Shown one piece after another: positions 15,357 through 23,979 of a DNA stretch of 51,866 nucleotides. The stretch spans positions 1 through 51,866 of the forward strand of contig JAGAJM010000018.1 in NCBI GenBank assembly GCA_017626055.1, written 5' to 3'. Both the position numbers and the translations under genes were made by a program. The first letter of the stretch is position 1; each line of letters opens with the position of its first letter. A model generated the notes under the pieces. That model had not been told where the DNA came from and made no database searches. It was given only the letters and a program-made list of their open reading frames with translations. The DNA comes from a bacterium. GTDB taxonomy: Bacteria; Cyanobacteriota; Vampirovibrionia; Gastranaerophilales; Gastranaerophilaceae.

Positions 15357-18184
15357 GCTAATTCACCTAAAGATGCCAAGTATTCTTTATTTGCATCAAG
15401 TGTTGCTTGAGTTGCAGTTAGAGAATAAACAGGTTTGCCACTAAAGACATATTTTGCAGCAGCTTGAATATCTTCAGCAGTAATTGTATCTAAAACTTCA
15501 TAGAATTTATTCATATAATCCAAACCATATGGAGAGTATCTAGAATTGAAAATATTTGAAGTTTTACCACCTGTTGACGATACATAATTTAAGATATTAT
15601 TTTTTATCGCTTTTTTAGCCGTTTCTAATTCTTCTGGCGAAACTTTTTCATTCATAATTCTTTGAATATTTTCATTAAAGCCATCAATTGATTTTTTTAC
15701 ATTATCAAAAGTTTTTTCACCAGTTTCTTGGTTTTCAGTTGTAGTACCGATGTTTAAAGTGAAAAAGCCCATATCTCCAACTGAAAATCTTTCAGAATGA
15801 ACAGAATATGCTAAATGTCTTGTTTCTCGCAAATCCATAAACAATCTGGAAGAAGGTGAGCCACCTAGGATTTCATCAAGAAGTTCAATTGCAGCCTTGT
15901 CTTTTATATTTTCACTTTCTTTAAACTTATAACCTTGGATTATATTAGCTTGGTTCTTTTTATTAACATCAGTTAAAACCAATGTTTTTTCAACTGGTTG
16001 ATATAATTTTTCTGGTTGAATATCTAAAGGCTTCACTTGAGAATAAGGAGCCAATTGGTTAAATACAATATCTTTTAATTCTGGGTGTGAAGAAATTGGA
16101 CCAGTAACAACAACATGTCCTTGCCCGTTTTTAAACGTATCATTATATAACGCTTTCACATCATCTAACGTAATATTATCCAAACTTTCTAATTTATCTT
16201 TAGCTGAGAATTTTGCAGGATTATTCGCCAACATTACTTTATTAAATTTAGTGACTGGAGAAACTTCAACGCTATTATAAGAATCTTTTAAACGTTCGAT
16301 AGCAGCATTAAATTCCTCTTGAGAAAAATTAGGTTCAGTAATTCTTTCGTTTAAATGAGATAAAGATTTTTCAGCATTTTCAATAGAGAATCTAGCACCA
16401 GCAATAAAGCCATACTGACCAAAATGAACAGAATCATCTAGAGCTAACATATCTGAATTTTTCAATAATTGCTCATACGTTTTATTTTTTGTACCAGCAA
16501 AAGACATCATACTACTCAAAATATCTGCAACAGCAGCCTTTCGCGGAGTCCATTCTCTTGTCTGAAGAGTATATCTAAAAATTACATTATCTGTCGGCAC
16601 ATCATTGAATATAACTTCAATATTATTATTCATTTTGTAATGAGAAACATTTTTAACATCAACTGGAGTCTTTTTATTAGCACCTGTAAAAGACACAGAA
16701 GATACTAATTTATGATTACTTTCAATTGATTCTTTTGAAGCAGAATTTGGATGAACAACAGTTAATGCAACCTTATTCAAATCCAAATATTTTTTCGCAA
16801 GATTAGAAATATCTTGAGCAGTCATTTCTTCAACAATTTTGTTAAACTCTTTTACGTGCGAAACCGAATTATTTAAAATTTGAGTTGCAATGTAATTATT
16901 TATAGCTCCATTTGATTCAAAAACTTCATTATGGTTTTTCTTCAATCTATTTTTAAGAGCAGTCATTTCATCTTCTGTTGGTGGATTTTGCGCCAAATTA
17001 TGAATAACTGAGTAAATATCTTTTAATATTGGCTCAACTTTTGAATCTGGAACTGCAGTTTCAACCAAAATCATATTTCTATCCTCAGGACGAGAACTTA
17101 ATCTTTCTGGACAAACGCTGACACCTGTACCATATTCTTTTTCAAGTTTTGAAACTCTAGAGCTGTCCAATCCTCCAAACAAATATAACAAGGCTTGCAT
17201 ATGAATTCTATCTTTCACATTATTATTTTGAGGTCCTGCAAAACCTAACATAATTGTTGCATTATCAGCTTGAGTTTTTTGCGAAATAATATCCTGACGA
17301 ACAGGTTTTTCAATTGGTGTCATTTTTTCAAAATGGCGTTGATTTACTGGGTTATTTGAAGCCGTAAAATACTTAGAAATCAAATTCATAGTTGCCTCTG
17401 GCTCAACTTCACCAGTAATAACTGTTACCATATTCGCTGGGTAATAATTACTTCTAAAATAATTCACAACATCATCTCGAGTAAGTGCAGAAATATTATC
17501 AGTAGTACCTGCAACTAAATCCAAAGACGTTGATTTGACATTATATAAATTCTTCACTGTTTGTGAAAAACCAACATTTGCATCTTCTGAAACACACATA
17601 TTAATTTCAGAATTTACAATATTCTTTTCTTTTTCTAATTTTTCTAATAAGAATTTTGGAGATTGTAACATCCCAGCATGAAGTTGAATTTTTGTTTCTA
17701 AGTCTGTATCTTCTAACAAATTAGACTGAATATAATAATCAGTTACAGAAAAAGAAGTTGATGCGTTTGTATTTGCACCCATTTTATTCACTTCATCAAA
17801 GAAAACTTTATCACCTAAATCTTCAGAGCCATTGAATAAATTATGTTCTATATAATGACTTATGCCACGCAAATGGTCTGGTTCATTAAAAGAGCCTGTA
17901 TTCACGTACGATTTAACAAATGTTGGACCATCTTTTGGAACGATTACGACTTTTTGTCCATTAGCCAATTTATAACATTTGGCAGTCAATTTATCTGTTA
18001 ATTTTATATCTTCAACATGACTATATGCAATCGGAGTTCTAACTGCATAATCCTGAGTTACATTTGATAAAGATGTAACTTGAGGCTCCGTATTAATAGG
18101 TCTTTCAGGGTTTGAAGTAAAACTCTGATTATTCTGAATATACCCTATTTTATTTGTTGATATATAATTTGGTGTTAATTTCAT
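15353..18184 (-). CDS. M16 (insulinase/pitrilysin) zinc metallopeptidase, full tandem
   Basis: 943 residues with two M16 halves. The N-terminal half holds the inverted zinc motif HYIEH (110-114) and the distal Glu in EKEKNIVNSE (about 184-193). The C-terminal half keeps the inactive-partner hallmark GGSPSSRLFMDLRETRHLAYSV with the Arg/Tyr pair. Such full-length clamshell enzymes degrade short peptides. No signal peptide is visible; the first 60 residues are polar. SFTS (21-24) and SFTG (about 497) repeat a motif found in other proteins here. AGGTAG precedes the ATG. It lies downstream of purA. Confidence 0.9.
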   Translation of the reverse strand: MKLTPNYISTNKIGYIQNNQSFTSNPERPINTEPQVTSLSNVTQDYAVRTPIAYSHVEDIKLTDKLTAKCYKLANGQKVVIVPKDGPTFVKSYVNTGSFNEPDHLRGISHYIEHNLFNGSEDLGDKVFFDEVNKMGANTNASTSFSVTDYYIQSNLLEDTDLETKIQLHAGMLQSPKFLLEKLEKEKNIVNSEINMCVSEDANVGFSQTVKNLYNVKSTSLDLVAGTTDNISALTRDDVVNYFRSNYYPANMVTVITGEVEPEATMNLISKYFTASNNPVNQRHFEKMTPIEKPVRQDIISQKTQADNATIMLGFAGPQNNNVKDRIHMQALLYLFGGLDSSRVSKLEKEYGTGVSVCPERLSSRPEDRNMILVETAVPDSKVEPILKDIYSVIHNLAQNPPTEDEMTALKNRLKKNHNEVFESNGAINNYIATQILNNSVSHVKEFNKIVEEMTAQDISNLAKKYLDLNKVALTVVHPNSASKESIESNHKLVSSVSFTGANKKTPVDVKNVSHYKMNNNIEVIFNDVPTDNVIFRYTLQTREWTPRKAAVADILSSMMSFAGTKNKTYEQLLKNSDMLALDDSVHFGQYGFIAGARFSIENAEKSLSHLNERITEPNFSQEEFNAAIERLKDSYNSVEVSPVTKFNKVMLANNPAKFSAKDKLESLDNITLDDVKALYNDTFKNGQGHVVVTGPISSHPELKDIVFNQLAPYSQVKPLDIQPEKLYQPVEKTLVLTDVNKKNQANIIQGYKFKESENIKDKAAIELLDEILGGSPSSRLFMDLRETRHLAYSVHSERFSVGDMGFFTLNIGTTTENQETGEKTFDNVKKSIDGFNENIQRIMNEKVSPEELETAKKAIKNNILNYVSSTGGKTSNIFNSRYSPYGLDYMNKFYEVLDTITAEDIQAAAKYVFSGKPVYSLTATQATLDANKEYLASLGELA

Positions 18185-18248
18185 AATAAGCTACCTGTAA
18201 TTATAAAAACACAGGAGTGAGAAAATTTGCCCTTTTGTAAAGTATTAT

Positions 18249-19532
18249 TTACCCTCTAAAAATTGTCTGTTCTCTATCTGGACCAACAGAAACAATCGAA
18301 ATTGGAGTTTCAAGAATTTCTTCTAGTCTTTCTAGGTATTTACGGCAATTTTCTGGAAGATCTTCGTACTTCCTAATTCCTGTAATATCTTGTCCCCAAC
18401 CTTTATGAGTTTCATAAACAGGTTCAAGGTATTTGTGAATATAAACATCTTCTGGGTAAGATGTATAAATTTTACCATCACGAGTATCTTTGTATGCTGT
18501 ACAGATTTTGATTTCTTCGAATGTATCAAATACATCGATTTTAGTAAGAGCAACAGATGTTAAACCACCTACTAAACAAGCATATTTCATAGTAACAGCA
18601 TCAAACCAACCACAACGTCTTGGACGACCTGTTGTTACCCCAAACTCATGACCAATTTTTTGGATAGATTCACCAATTTCATCTGTTAATTCTGATACAA
18701 ATGGACCTTCACCAACTCTTGTTACATAAGCCTTAGCAACGCCTATAACTTCGTCAATTGTAGTTGGACCATAACCTGAACCAGTACCAGCACCACCACC
18801 AACAGGGTTTGAACTTGTAACAAATGGATACGTACCAAAATCTACGTCTAGCATTACACCTTGAGCACCTTCAAAAAGAATTGTTTTACCAGCTCTTTTT
18901 GCATCTCTAAGCATTTCTTGCCAATCGAAGCATACAAATGGTCTAAAGATTTCAGCATATTTTTCACAAAGAGCCAAAACTTCTTCTTTTGTGTATGTTT
19001 TCAAGTTGTATAATTCTTTTAATTGCTTGTTTTTGATAGGTAAAATTACATCTAATTTTTCAGACAACGCTTCTGACGAATATAAATCCATAATTTTCAA
19101 ACCAATACGTTGCATTTTGTCTGTATAAGTAGGTCCTATACCTTTTTTAGTTGTACCGATTTTACCTTTTGTTGCAGTTGATTCAGAATAACCATCAACT
19201 TCTGTATGCCAAGGCATTGTAATTGACGCAAGTGGACTAACTTTTAATCCTGATAAATCGATATTTTCAGCTTTTAAACCATCGATTTCTGCTTGGAAAG
19301 ATTCTGGTAAAATAACTGTACCATTACCAATTAAACAAGTTTTACCTTTATACAAAATACCAGATGGAATTAGGTGGAATTTGAAAGTTTTACCATGAGC
19401 AACAACAGTGTGGCCTGCGTTACATCCGCCTTGATATCTAATAATTAAATCAGCATTTTCTGCTAATAAATCAGTAAGTTTTGCTTTACCTTCATCGCCC
19501 CATTGAGCACCAACTACAACTCTATTTGTCAT
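18249..19532 (-). CDS. purA: Adenylosuccinate synthetase
   Basis: 427 residues, normal length. It joins aspartate to IMP with GTP, the first step to AMP. It has the N-terminal GTP loop VVGAQWGDEGKAKLTDLL, GGCNAGHT, GTTKKGIGPTYTDK, FEGAQGVMLDVDFGTYPFVTSSNP and the C-terminal base-recognition TKIDVFD. The loop reads GDEGKAK where nearly all homologues have GDEGKGK. GAGGGA precedes the ATG and a TATAAT (19556-19561) suggests its own promoter. Confidence 0.97.
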   Translation of the reverse strand: MTNRVVVGAQWGDEGKAKLTDLLAENADLIIRYQGGCNAGHTVVAHGKTFKFHLIPSGILYKGKTCLIGNGTVILPESFQAEIDGLKAENIDLSGLKVSPLASITMPWHTEVDGYSESTATKGKIGTTKKGIGPTYTDKMQRIGLKIMDLYSSEALSEKLDVILPIKNKQLKELYNLKTYTKEEVLALCEKYAEIFRPFVCFDWQEMLRDAKRAGKTILFEGAQGVMLDVDFGTYPFVTSSNPVGGGAGTGSGYGPTTIDEVIGVAKAYVTRVGEGPFVSELTDEIGESIQKIGHEFGVTTGRPRRCGWFDAVTMKYACLVGGLTSVALTKIDVFDTFEEIKICTAYKDTRDGKIYTSYPEDVYIHKYLEPVYETHKGWGQDITGIRKYEDLPENCRKYLERLEEILETPISIVSVGPDREQTIFRG

Positions 19533-19555
19533 AACAAATCCCTCATTAATGTCCT

Positions 19556-19561
19556 ATTATA
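19556..19561 (-). promoter_or_regulatory. Probable purA -10
   Basis: TATAAT on the minus strand 24 nt before the purA ATG; no good -35 at 16-18 bp. A second start inside the etf-purA stretch is plausible. Confidence 0.35.
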
Positions 19562-19596
19562 ATTCTATAATATCATGAACATACGAGAAAAATTTA

Positions 19597-20592
19597 TTAT
19601 AACTCTAAATATTTAGGAACAATTTCAAAGAAATCACCAACAATACCAGTATCAGCAATTTCAAAAATCGGAGCTTCTGGATCATTATTTATTGCAATAA
19701 TATGCTTGGAATCAGTTATACCAATAGTGTGTTGAATTGCACCTGAAATACCACAAGCAATATAAACTTTAGGACTTACAGTTTTACCAGTTTGACCAAC
19801 TTGTATTGATACAGGAGCTAAACCCATTTCAACTGCAACACGAGAGGCTGCAACAGTTCCACCGATTTTACCTGCAAACTTTTGCAACAGTTCAAAACCT
19901 TCTTTATTTTTCAATCCTCTACCGCCCGCAACAATAATTTCAGCCGAATCTAGTTCATTTATTACACTTTCAACAGTTTTTTTGAACTCTAACAATTCAA
20001 CTTTTTTCTTTAAATAAGAAATATTTACAGGGCAAGAAACAAATTCTGTATCAACATAAGAATCATCTCTTGTAACTTTAAATACATTTGGTCTAACTGT
20101 TGCCATTTGAGGATTTGCCTTAGATAAAATTGTTGCCATCAACTGACCACCAAATGTCGGACGAGTCGCAGCTAACAAACCTTTTTCATTAATATCTAAA
20201 CCCGTACAATCTGCAGTCAAACCAGCATGCAAAGCAGATGCTACTCGAGGAGCTAAATCTCTTCCTTGGTTTGTTGCACCGATAAGCAAAATTTCAGGCT
20301 TAATCACACCAACTAAATCAACAATAGATTTAGCATAAAAATCAGTTGAATAAGTTTTAAATTCTTCATCTTCAAAATAAAAAACTTTGTTCACACCACG
20401 ATTTCTAAATGCTTCTTTGTAATTATCAATCAAATTTGGGGTTGTAAATATAACCGCATTTACATCAACACCGCCAAGTTTTTCGGCAAGTTCTTTTGCC
20501 TTATCAACAAGCTCAAAAAACACAGTGTGAATATAATTTTCACGAGTGATTTGAGCATAAATTAAAATTCCTGAATTTTCACCATTAGTCAT
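19597..20592 (-). CDS. etfA: Electron transfer flavoprotein alpha subunit
   Basis: 331 residues. It has an N-terminal domain I (1-190) and a C-terminal FAD-binding domain with AGGRGLKNKEGF, ASRVAVEMGLAP, QVGQTGKTVSPKVYIACGIS, GAIQHTIG and DTGIVGDFFEIVP. It binds the electron-transferring FAD and forms a heterodimer with EtfB. No N-terminal ferredoxin extension is present. AGGAGT precedes the ATG, which overlaps etfB by 8 nt. The context (NfnA-like flavoprotein, Cys-rich protein) suggests an anaerobic redox complex rather than classic beta-oxidation: no acyl-CoA dehydrogenase is nearby. Confidence 0.95.
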   Translation of the reverse strand: MTNGENSGILIYAQITRENYIHTVFFELVDKAKELAEKLGGVDVNAVIFTTPNLIDNYKEAFRNRGVNKVFYFEDEEFKTYSTDFYAKSIVDLVGVIKPEILLIGATNQGRDLAPRVASALHAGLTADCTGLDINEKGLLAATRPTFGGQLMATILSKANPQMATVRPNVFKVTRDDSYVDTEFVSCPVNISYLKKKVELLEFKKTVESVINELDSAEIIVAGGRGLKNKEGFELLQKFAGKIGGTVAASRVAVEMGLAPVSIQVGQTGKTVSPKVYIACGISGAIQHTIGITDSKHIIAINNDPEAPIFEIADTGIVGDFFEIVPKYLEL

Positions 20593-21382
20593 TTTTCAAA
20601 ACTCCTAAAGATGTAAGTCTGTCTTTTAACAAATTTACAGAATCATCAACTGATAATTCAAATTTTTCAGCATTATGTGTTGAAAGATTTCTAAAAGCCT
20701 TAGAAACATAAGTTGGAGAACCTTTTAAACCAACTTGCTCTGGGGCTAAACCAATATCTTCCATCGATAAAACTTTAATCTCTTTTTTAGATGCTGCTAT
20801 AACTCCACCAATTTTAACTCTAGATGGTTCAAAATTTTGGGTCATAACACAAATCAAACCAGGAAGCTCAAGTGATACAGTCTCTATACCATCTTCCATA
20901 ACTCGATTTAAAACAATTTTTCCATCTTCATATTTCACAAATTCATCAACATATGTAACTTGTGGAATTTCTAAAAAATTAGCGATATTTGGACCAGTTT
21001 GAGCAGTATCACCATCAACTGCAAACTGTCCACAAATAATTAAATCAAAATCAGGTAGTGCAGTTCTGATTGCTCTTGATATAGTTAAACCAGTAGCGTA
21101 AGTATCAGCCCCTGCAAACTTTCTATCAGAAATTAACACTGCATTATCACAACCCAAAGCTAAAGTCTTGCGAAGCATAGACTCTGCTTGATTTGGACCC
21201 ATTGTAAATACAGTAATTTGAGTGTTTTCTATTTGAGATTTTAATTTAAGAGCAAGTTCCAACGCATAAACATCATAAGGATTGATAACACTTTCAACAC
21301 CTTCACGCTGAATTGTATTTTGTTCAGTCCATCTGATATCAGTCGTATCAGGAACTTGCTTTATACATAATGCAATTTTCAT
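20585..21382 (-). CDS. etfB: Electron transfer flavoprotein beta subunit, bifurcating-type motif
   Basis: 265 residues. It has NPYDVYALELAL and the nucleotide-site segment FAVDGDTAQTGPNIANFLEIPQ. DGDTAQ-x-GP with PQVTY is the form I associate with FixA/Acidaminococcus-type ETFs that carry a second, bifurcating FAD in place of AMP. This is family knowledge from memory, not a computed result. No ribosome binding site is visible in the 8 nt between the upstream stop and this ATG, so translation is probably coupled to the small Cys-rich gene. Confidence 0.95.
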   Translation of the reverse strand: MKIALCIKQVPDTTDIRWTEQNTIQREGVESVINPYDVYALELALKLKSQIENTQITVFTMGPNQAESMLRKTLALGCDNAVLISDRKFAGADTYATGLTISRAIRTALPDFDLIICGQFAVDGDTAQTGPNIANFLEIPQVTYVDEFVKYEDGKIVLNRVMEDGIETVSLELPGLICVMTQNFEPSRVKIGGVIAASKKEIKVLSMEDIGLAPEQVGLKGSPTYVSKAFRNLSTHNAEKFELSVDDSVNLLKDRLTSLGVLKND

Positions 21383-21390
21383 AGTTTTTA

Positions 21391-21570
21391 TTATTGTTGT
21401 TTAGCTCTTTGTTTTTGGTTTGCTTCTAATAAAGCATTGTATGCCAACAAATACATTGAACATTTTTGTACACTTGGAACATACCAAGCACATTTACTTT
21501 GGCTACATACCATATCAATACCTGAATTGATACTGATTAGAGGACATACTGGAATATCATTTTTTCCCAT
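21391..21570 (-). CDS. 59-aa four-cysteine protein in the etf operon
   Basis: A short gene with ATG 21570, a strong AAGGAGAG site 9 nt upstream and TAA at 21391. The protein begins MGKNDIPVCPLISINSG and has four Cys at 9, 22, 27 and 37 (spacing C-x12-C-x4-C-x9-C) with CAWY after the third, then a Lys/Gln-rich helical tail. CPL...C...CAW...C recurs in small zinc- or iron-sulfur-like proteins of anaerobes, but I cannot name a family. Tight packing (19 nt after the flavoprotein stop, 8 nt before etfB) makes a structural or redox subunit of the same complex plausible; this is inference. Confidence 0.75.
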   Translation of the reverse strand: MGKNDIPVCPLISINSGIDMVCSQSKCAWYVPSVQKCSMYLLAYNALLEANQKQRAKQQ

Positions 21571-21589
21571 AGTTCACAACTCTCCTTAT

Positions 21590-22432
21590 TTATACAGTTT
21601 CTGCTTGTTTAAGCAAGTTACAATTTTCGCTACGTTTGCGCTCTTGATCTTTATAAATTCTTGTTCTGTTGATAACTTCATCAAAATCAATCTTGTGAGC
21701 GTCAAAATCTGGACCATCTACACAAGCAAATTTTGTTTCTCCACCAACAGTAACACGACAAGCACCACACATACCAGTACCATCAACCATAATAGGGTTC
21801 ATACTTGCTTCTGTGTAAATACCTTTATCTCTTGTTAATTCTGCAACTGCTCTCATCATTGGCATTGGACCAACGGCAATTACATAATCGATTTTTTCTT
21901 TATCCATAAGATCTTGTAAAACAGTTGTACCATAACCTTTGATACCATAAGAACCATCATCTGTTGTCAAGAACAATTCTGTACAAGCATCTTTCATTTT
22001 ATCTTCCCAGAACAACAATTCTTTTGTTCTAGCACCAGCAATCATATAAACTTTGTTGCCAGCGTCTTTTAATGCTTTTGAAATCAAGTAGCATGGCGCA
22101 GCACCATAACCACCAGCAACACAAACTGCTGTACCATAATTTTTAATATGAGTAGGTTTGCCTAAAGGTCCAACTATGTCAACTAATTCATCACCAACTT
22201 CAAGTTGAGCTAGTTTTTTAGTTGAATAACCAACTGCCATAAATACAAGTGTTAACTCACCTTTAACTTTATCAACATCAGCGATAGTTAGAGGAACTCT
22301 TTCACCCTCTTCTTCTACTCTAAATATAATAAACTGCCCAGCTTGAGCATTTCTTACAACATATGGTGCATCAATAGTAATTTCATATTGATTAGGGCAA
22401 ATTTCTTTTTTTGATAATATTTTATATCCCAT
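21590..22432 (-). CDS. NfnA/SudB-like FAD/NAD-binding, [2Fe-2S] flavoprotein
   Basis: 280 residues of the sulfide/dihydroorotate-dehydrogenase-like reductase family. An FNR-type FAD domain (1-98, with RVPLTIAD), an NAD(P) domain with CVAGGYGAAPCYL (104-116) and IAVGPMPMMRAV, and a C-terminal cluster motif with VDGTGMCGACRV and FACVDGPDF (Cys 222, 225 and 237). In NfnAB this subunit pairs with a GltD-like NfnB, which is absent here. Instead the neighbours are a Cys-rich protein and EtfBA. AAAAGGAG before the ATG and a full promoter upstream make it the first gene of the operon. The exact partner is unknown. Confidence 0.88.
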   Translation of the reverse strand: MGYKILSKKEICPNQYEITIDAPYVVRNAQAGQFIIFRVEEEGERVPLTIADVDKVKGELTLVFMAVGYSTKKLAQLEVGDELVDIVGPLGKPTHIKNYGTAVCVAGGYGAAPCYLISKALKDAGNKVYMIAGARTKELLFWEDKMKDACTELFLTTDDGSYGIKGYGTTVLQDLMDKEKIDYVIAVGPMPMMRAVAELTRDKGIYTEASMNPIMVDGTGMCGACRVTVGGETKFACVDGPDFDAHKIDFDEVINRTRIYKDQERKRSENCNLLKQAETV

Positions 22433-22461
22433 TTTTCTCTCCTTTTAAAAATCTTATTTGT

Positions 22462-22490
22462 ATTATACAACAAAACCTTTTGTTTGAAAA
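22462..22490 (-). promoter_or_regulatory. Promoter of the NfnA-like/etf operon with palindromic spacer
   Basis: On the minus strand: -10 TATAAT (22462-22467), -35-like TTTTCA (22485-22490), spacer 17. A perfect 7-bp inverted repeat AACAAAA-CC-TTTTGTT (22469-22484) fills the spacer almost exactly, the position of a repressor operator. It is not the Rex consensus as I know it. Confidence 0.55.
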
Positions 22491-22507
22491 TAGTTTAATT
22501 TACTAGA

Positions 22508-23893
22508 CTAATTTTGAGATTTATTTATAGAATTTCTAAAGTTAGAGGTAATCTTAAACAACTCAATTGAATGAGAGGCTTTGACAAAAACACAGTCCCC
22601 GTCTTTAATCCACGTATTTAATTCTGGAATTAAGTCATTTACAGACTTATAATAAGAACCGCAAAACTCTCGTTTTAATTCATCCCAAACAACTTTAATC
22701 TGCTCTCCGCAACACAAAACAATATTTGGTTTAACTTTCCTTAAAACATCAACGAGTTGTAAATGCTGAGCAACAGTATTAACCCCACCTTCAGCCATAT
22801 CACCGATAATTAAAACTTTATTTTTGTCTTGATATGTCATGCCAAAACCCTCAAGGCAACTTGTCATTGATAATGGATTTGCATTAAAGGATTCGTCAAC
22901 CATTGTTATATTGCAGCCTTCATAAAATTCACCTATCAAAACTTGACCACGACCAATAATCGGCGACCAATTTCGCAAAATCTCTAATGCAGGATCAATC
23001 GGCAAACCAAGAGAATATAAAACGCCAAAAGTTAACGCACAATCAATCAAAATATGCTTAGCAGTTGGAACTTCGCTAAACTTATATTCACAACCAAAAA
23101 CTTTTATATAATTAGTTTCACCAATAATTATTTGAATATCACAATCATCAGCTTCCCCAACTGTGATAATATTTAATTGTTTTTCCTTTGCCGCCTGTTC
23201 AAGAACCTCATAATAATCAGTTTCTTTGTATAACACCGCATAAGAATTTGGGCGCATCGCAGTAAAAATTTTAGCTTTAGTGACTGCTACCATATCAAGA
23301 GTTTGTTTCGGAGCTAAATGTACTGGTGCAATATTTGTAATAACAGAAACATCAGGTTTTGTAAGATATGAATTTAATTCCATCCCACCACCTAAAGAGG
23401 TTTCGTTAACCCAATATTTAGCTTCTGGATTATAAGATGTCATATTCCAAGCAATACTAAAATTTATATTTGAACGATTTGTATTTGCACTTGCACCATA
23501 TTGCTCTAGAACATCATAACACATCTTTGTAACTGTTGATTTCCCACAAGATCCTGTAATATCAACAACCTTACCTTCAAACAAACGTCTTATATAAAAT
23601 GCCATCATAATAACTGCATCTCGAGTATTTTTAACTTTGATTATCGGTAATTTATACTTAGAAAAGTACTTTTCATCAGTTGTCATAATTGCCGAAACCT
23701 TATCTTGAAAATATTTAAAATAAGCTTCATCAATCCCAACTTCTTCCCCTTGTTTTTTCATTAAAGCGATATTTCCAAGAGTAAAATCAGAATAATGAAC
23801 ACGCAAACCATTTGCCGAAAAATCTTCTGGCATATTATGAAACTCTACGTCTGTTAAAGCTCTAGATAAATGTTCTCTTGTCCAAAAATTCAT
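22508..23893 (-). CDS. Second MurF-like Mur ligase
   Basis: 461 residues of the Mur ligase superfamily: P-loop GSCGKSTVTK (114-123), the NETSLGGGMELNS segment, SVITNIAPVHL, then a C-terminal MurF-like DESFNANPLSMTSCLEGF and IIGDMAEGG. It is clearly diverged from murF at 9413. The N-terminal domain is unlike MurF (about 110 residues with WTREHLSRAL). It may be a substrate-specific ligase for a modified peptide or other amide bond. The start is ATG 23893, six bases after an extended -10; a longer reading begins upstream of the predicted transcription start. Confidence 0.82.
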   Translation of the reverse strand: MNFWTREHLSRALTDVEFHNMPEDFSANGLRVHYSDFTLGNIALMKKQGEEVGIDEAYFKYFQDKVSAIMTTDEKYFSKYKLPIIKVKNTRDAVIMMAFYIRRLFEGKVVDITGSCGKSTVTKMCYDVLEQYGASANTNRSNINFSIAWNMTSYNPEAKYWVNETSLGGGMELNSYLTKPDVSVITNIAPVHLAPKQTLDMVAVTKAKIFTAMRPNSYAVLYKETDYYEVLEQAAKEKQLNIITVGEADDCDIQIIIGETNYIKVFGCEYKFSEVPTAKHILIDCALTFGVLYSLGLPIDPALEILRNWSPIIGRGQVLIGEFYEGCNITMVDESFNANPLSMTSCLEGFGMTYQDKNKVLIIGDMAEGGVNTVAQHLQLVDVLRKVKPNIVLCCGEQIKVVWDELKREFCGSYYKSVNDLIPELNTWIKDGDCVFVKASHSIELFKITSNFRNSINKSQN

Positions 23894-23899
23894 AAGAAA

Positions 23900-23928
23900 A
23901 TTATACCACATCACACACATATAAACAA
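23900..23928 (-). promoter_or_regulatory. Promoter of leaderless MurF-like gene
   Basis: On the minus strand: -35 TTGTTT (23923-23928), a 17-bp spacer and TGG-TATAAT with -10 at 23900-23905, six bases before the ATG. The -35 overlaps the tail of the flotillin terminator. Confidence 0.75.
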
Positions 23929-23956
23929 GAAAGCAACGCCTAAATTAGACGTTGCT
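23925..23956 (-). terminator. Hairpin terminator after the flotillin gene
   Basis: On the minus strand AGCAACGTCTAA pairs with TTAGGCGTTGCT (one G-U), followed by a weak T-rich TTTCTTGTTT. Confidence 0.6.
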
Positions 23957-23979
23957 CTCACATGTTTGTCTAGCTAAGA

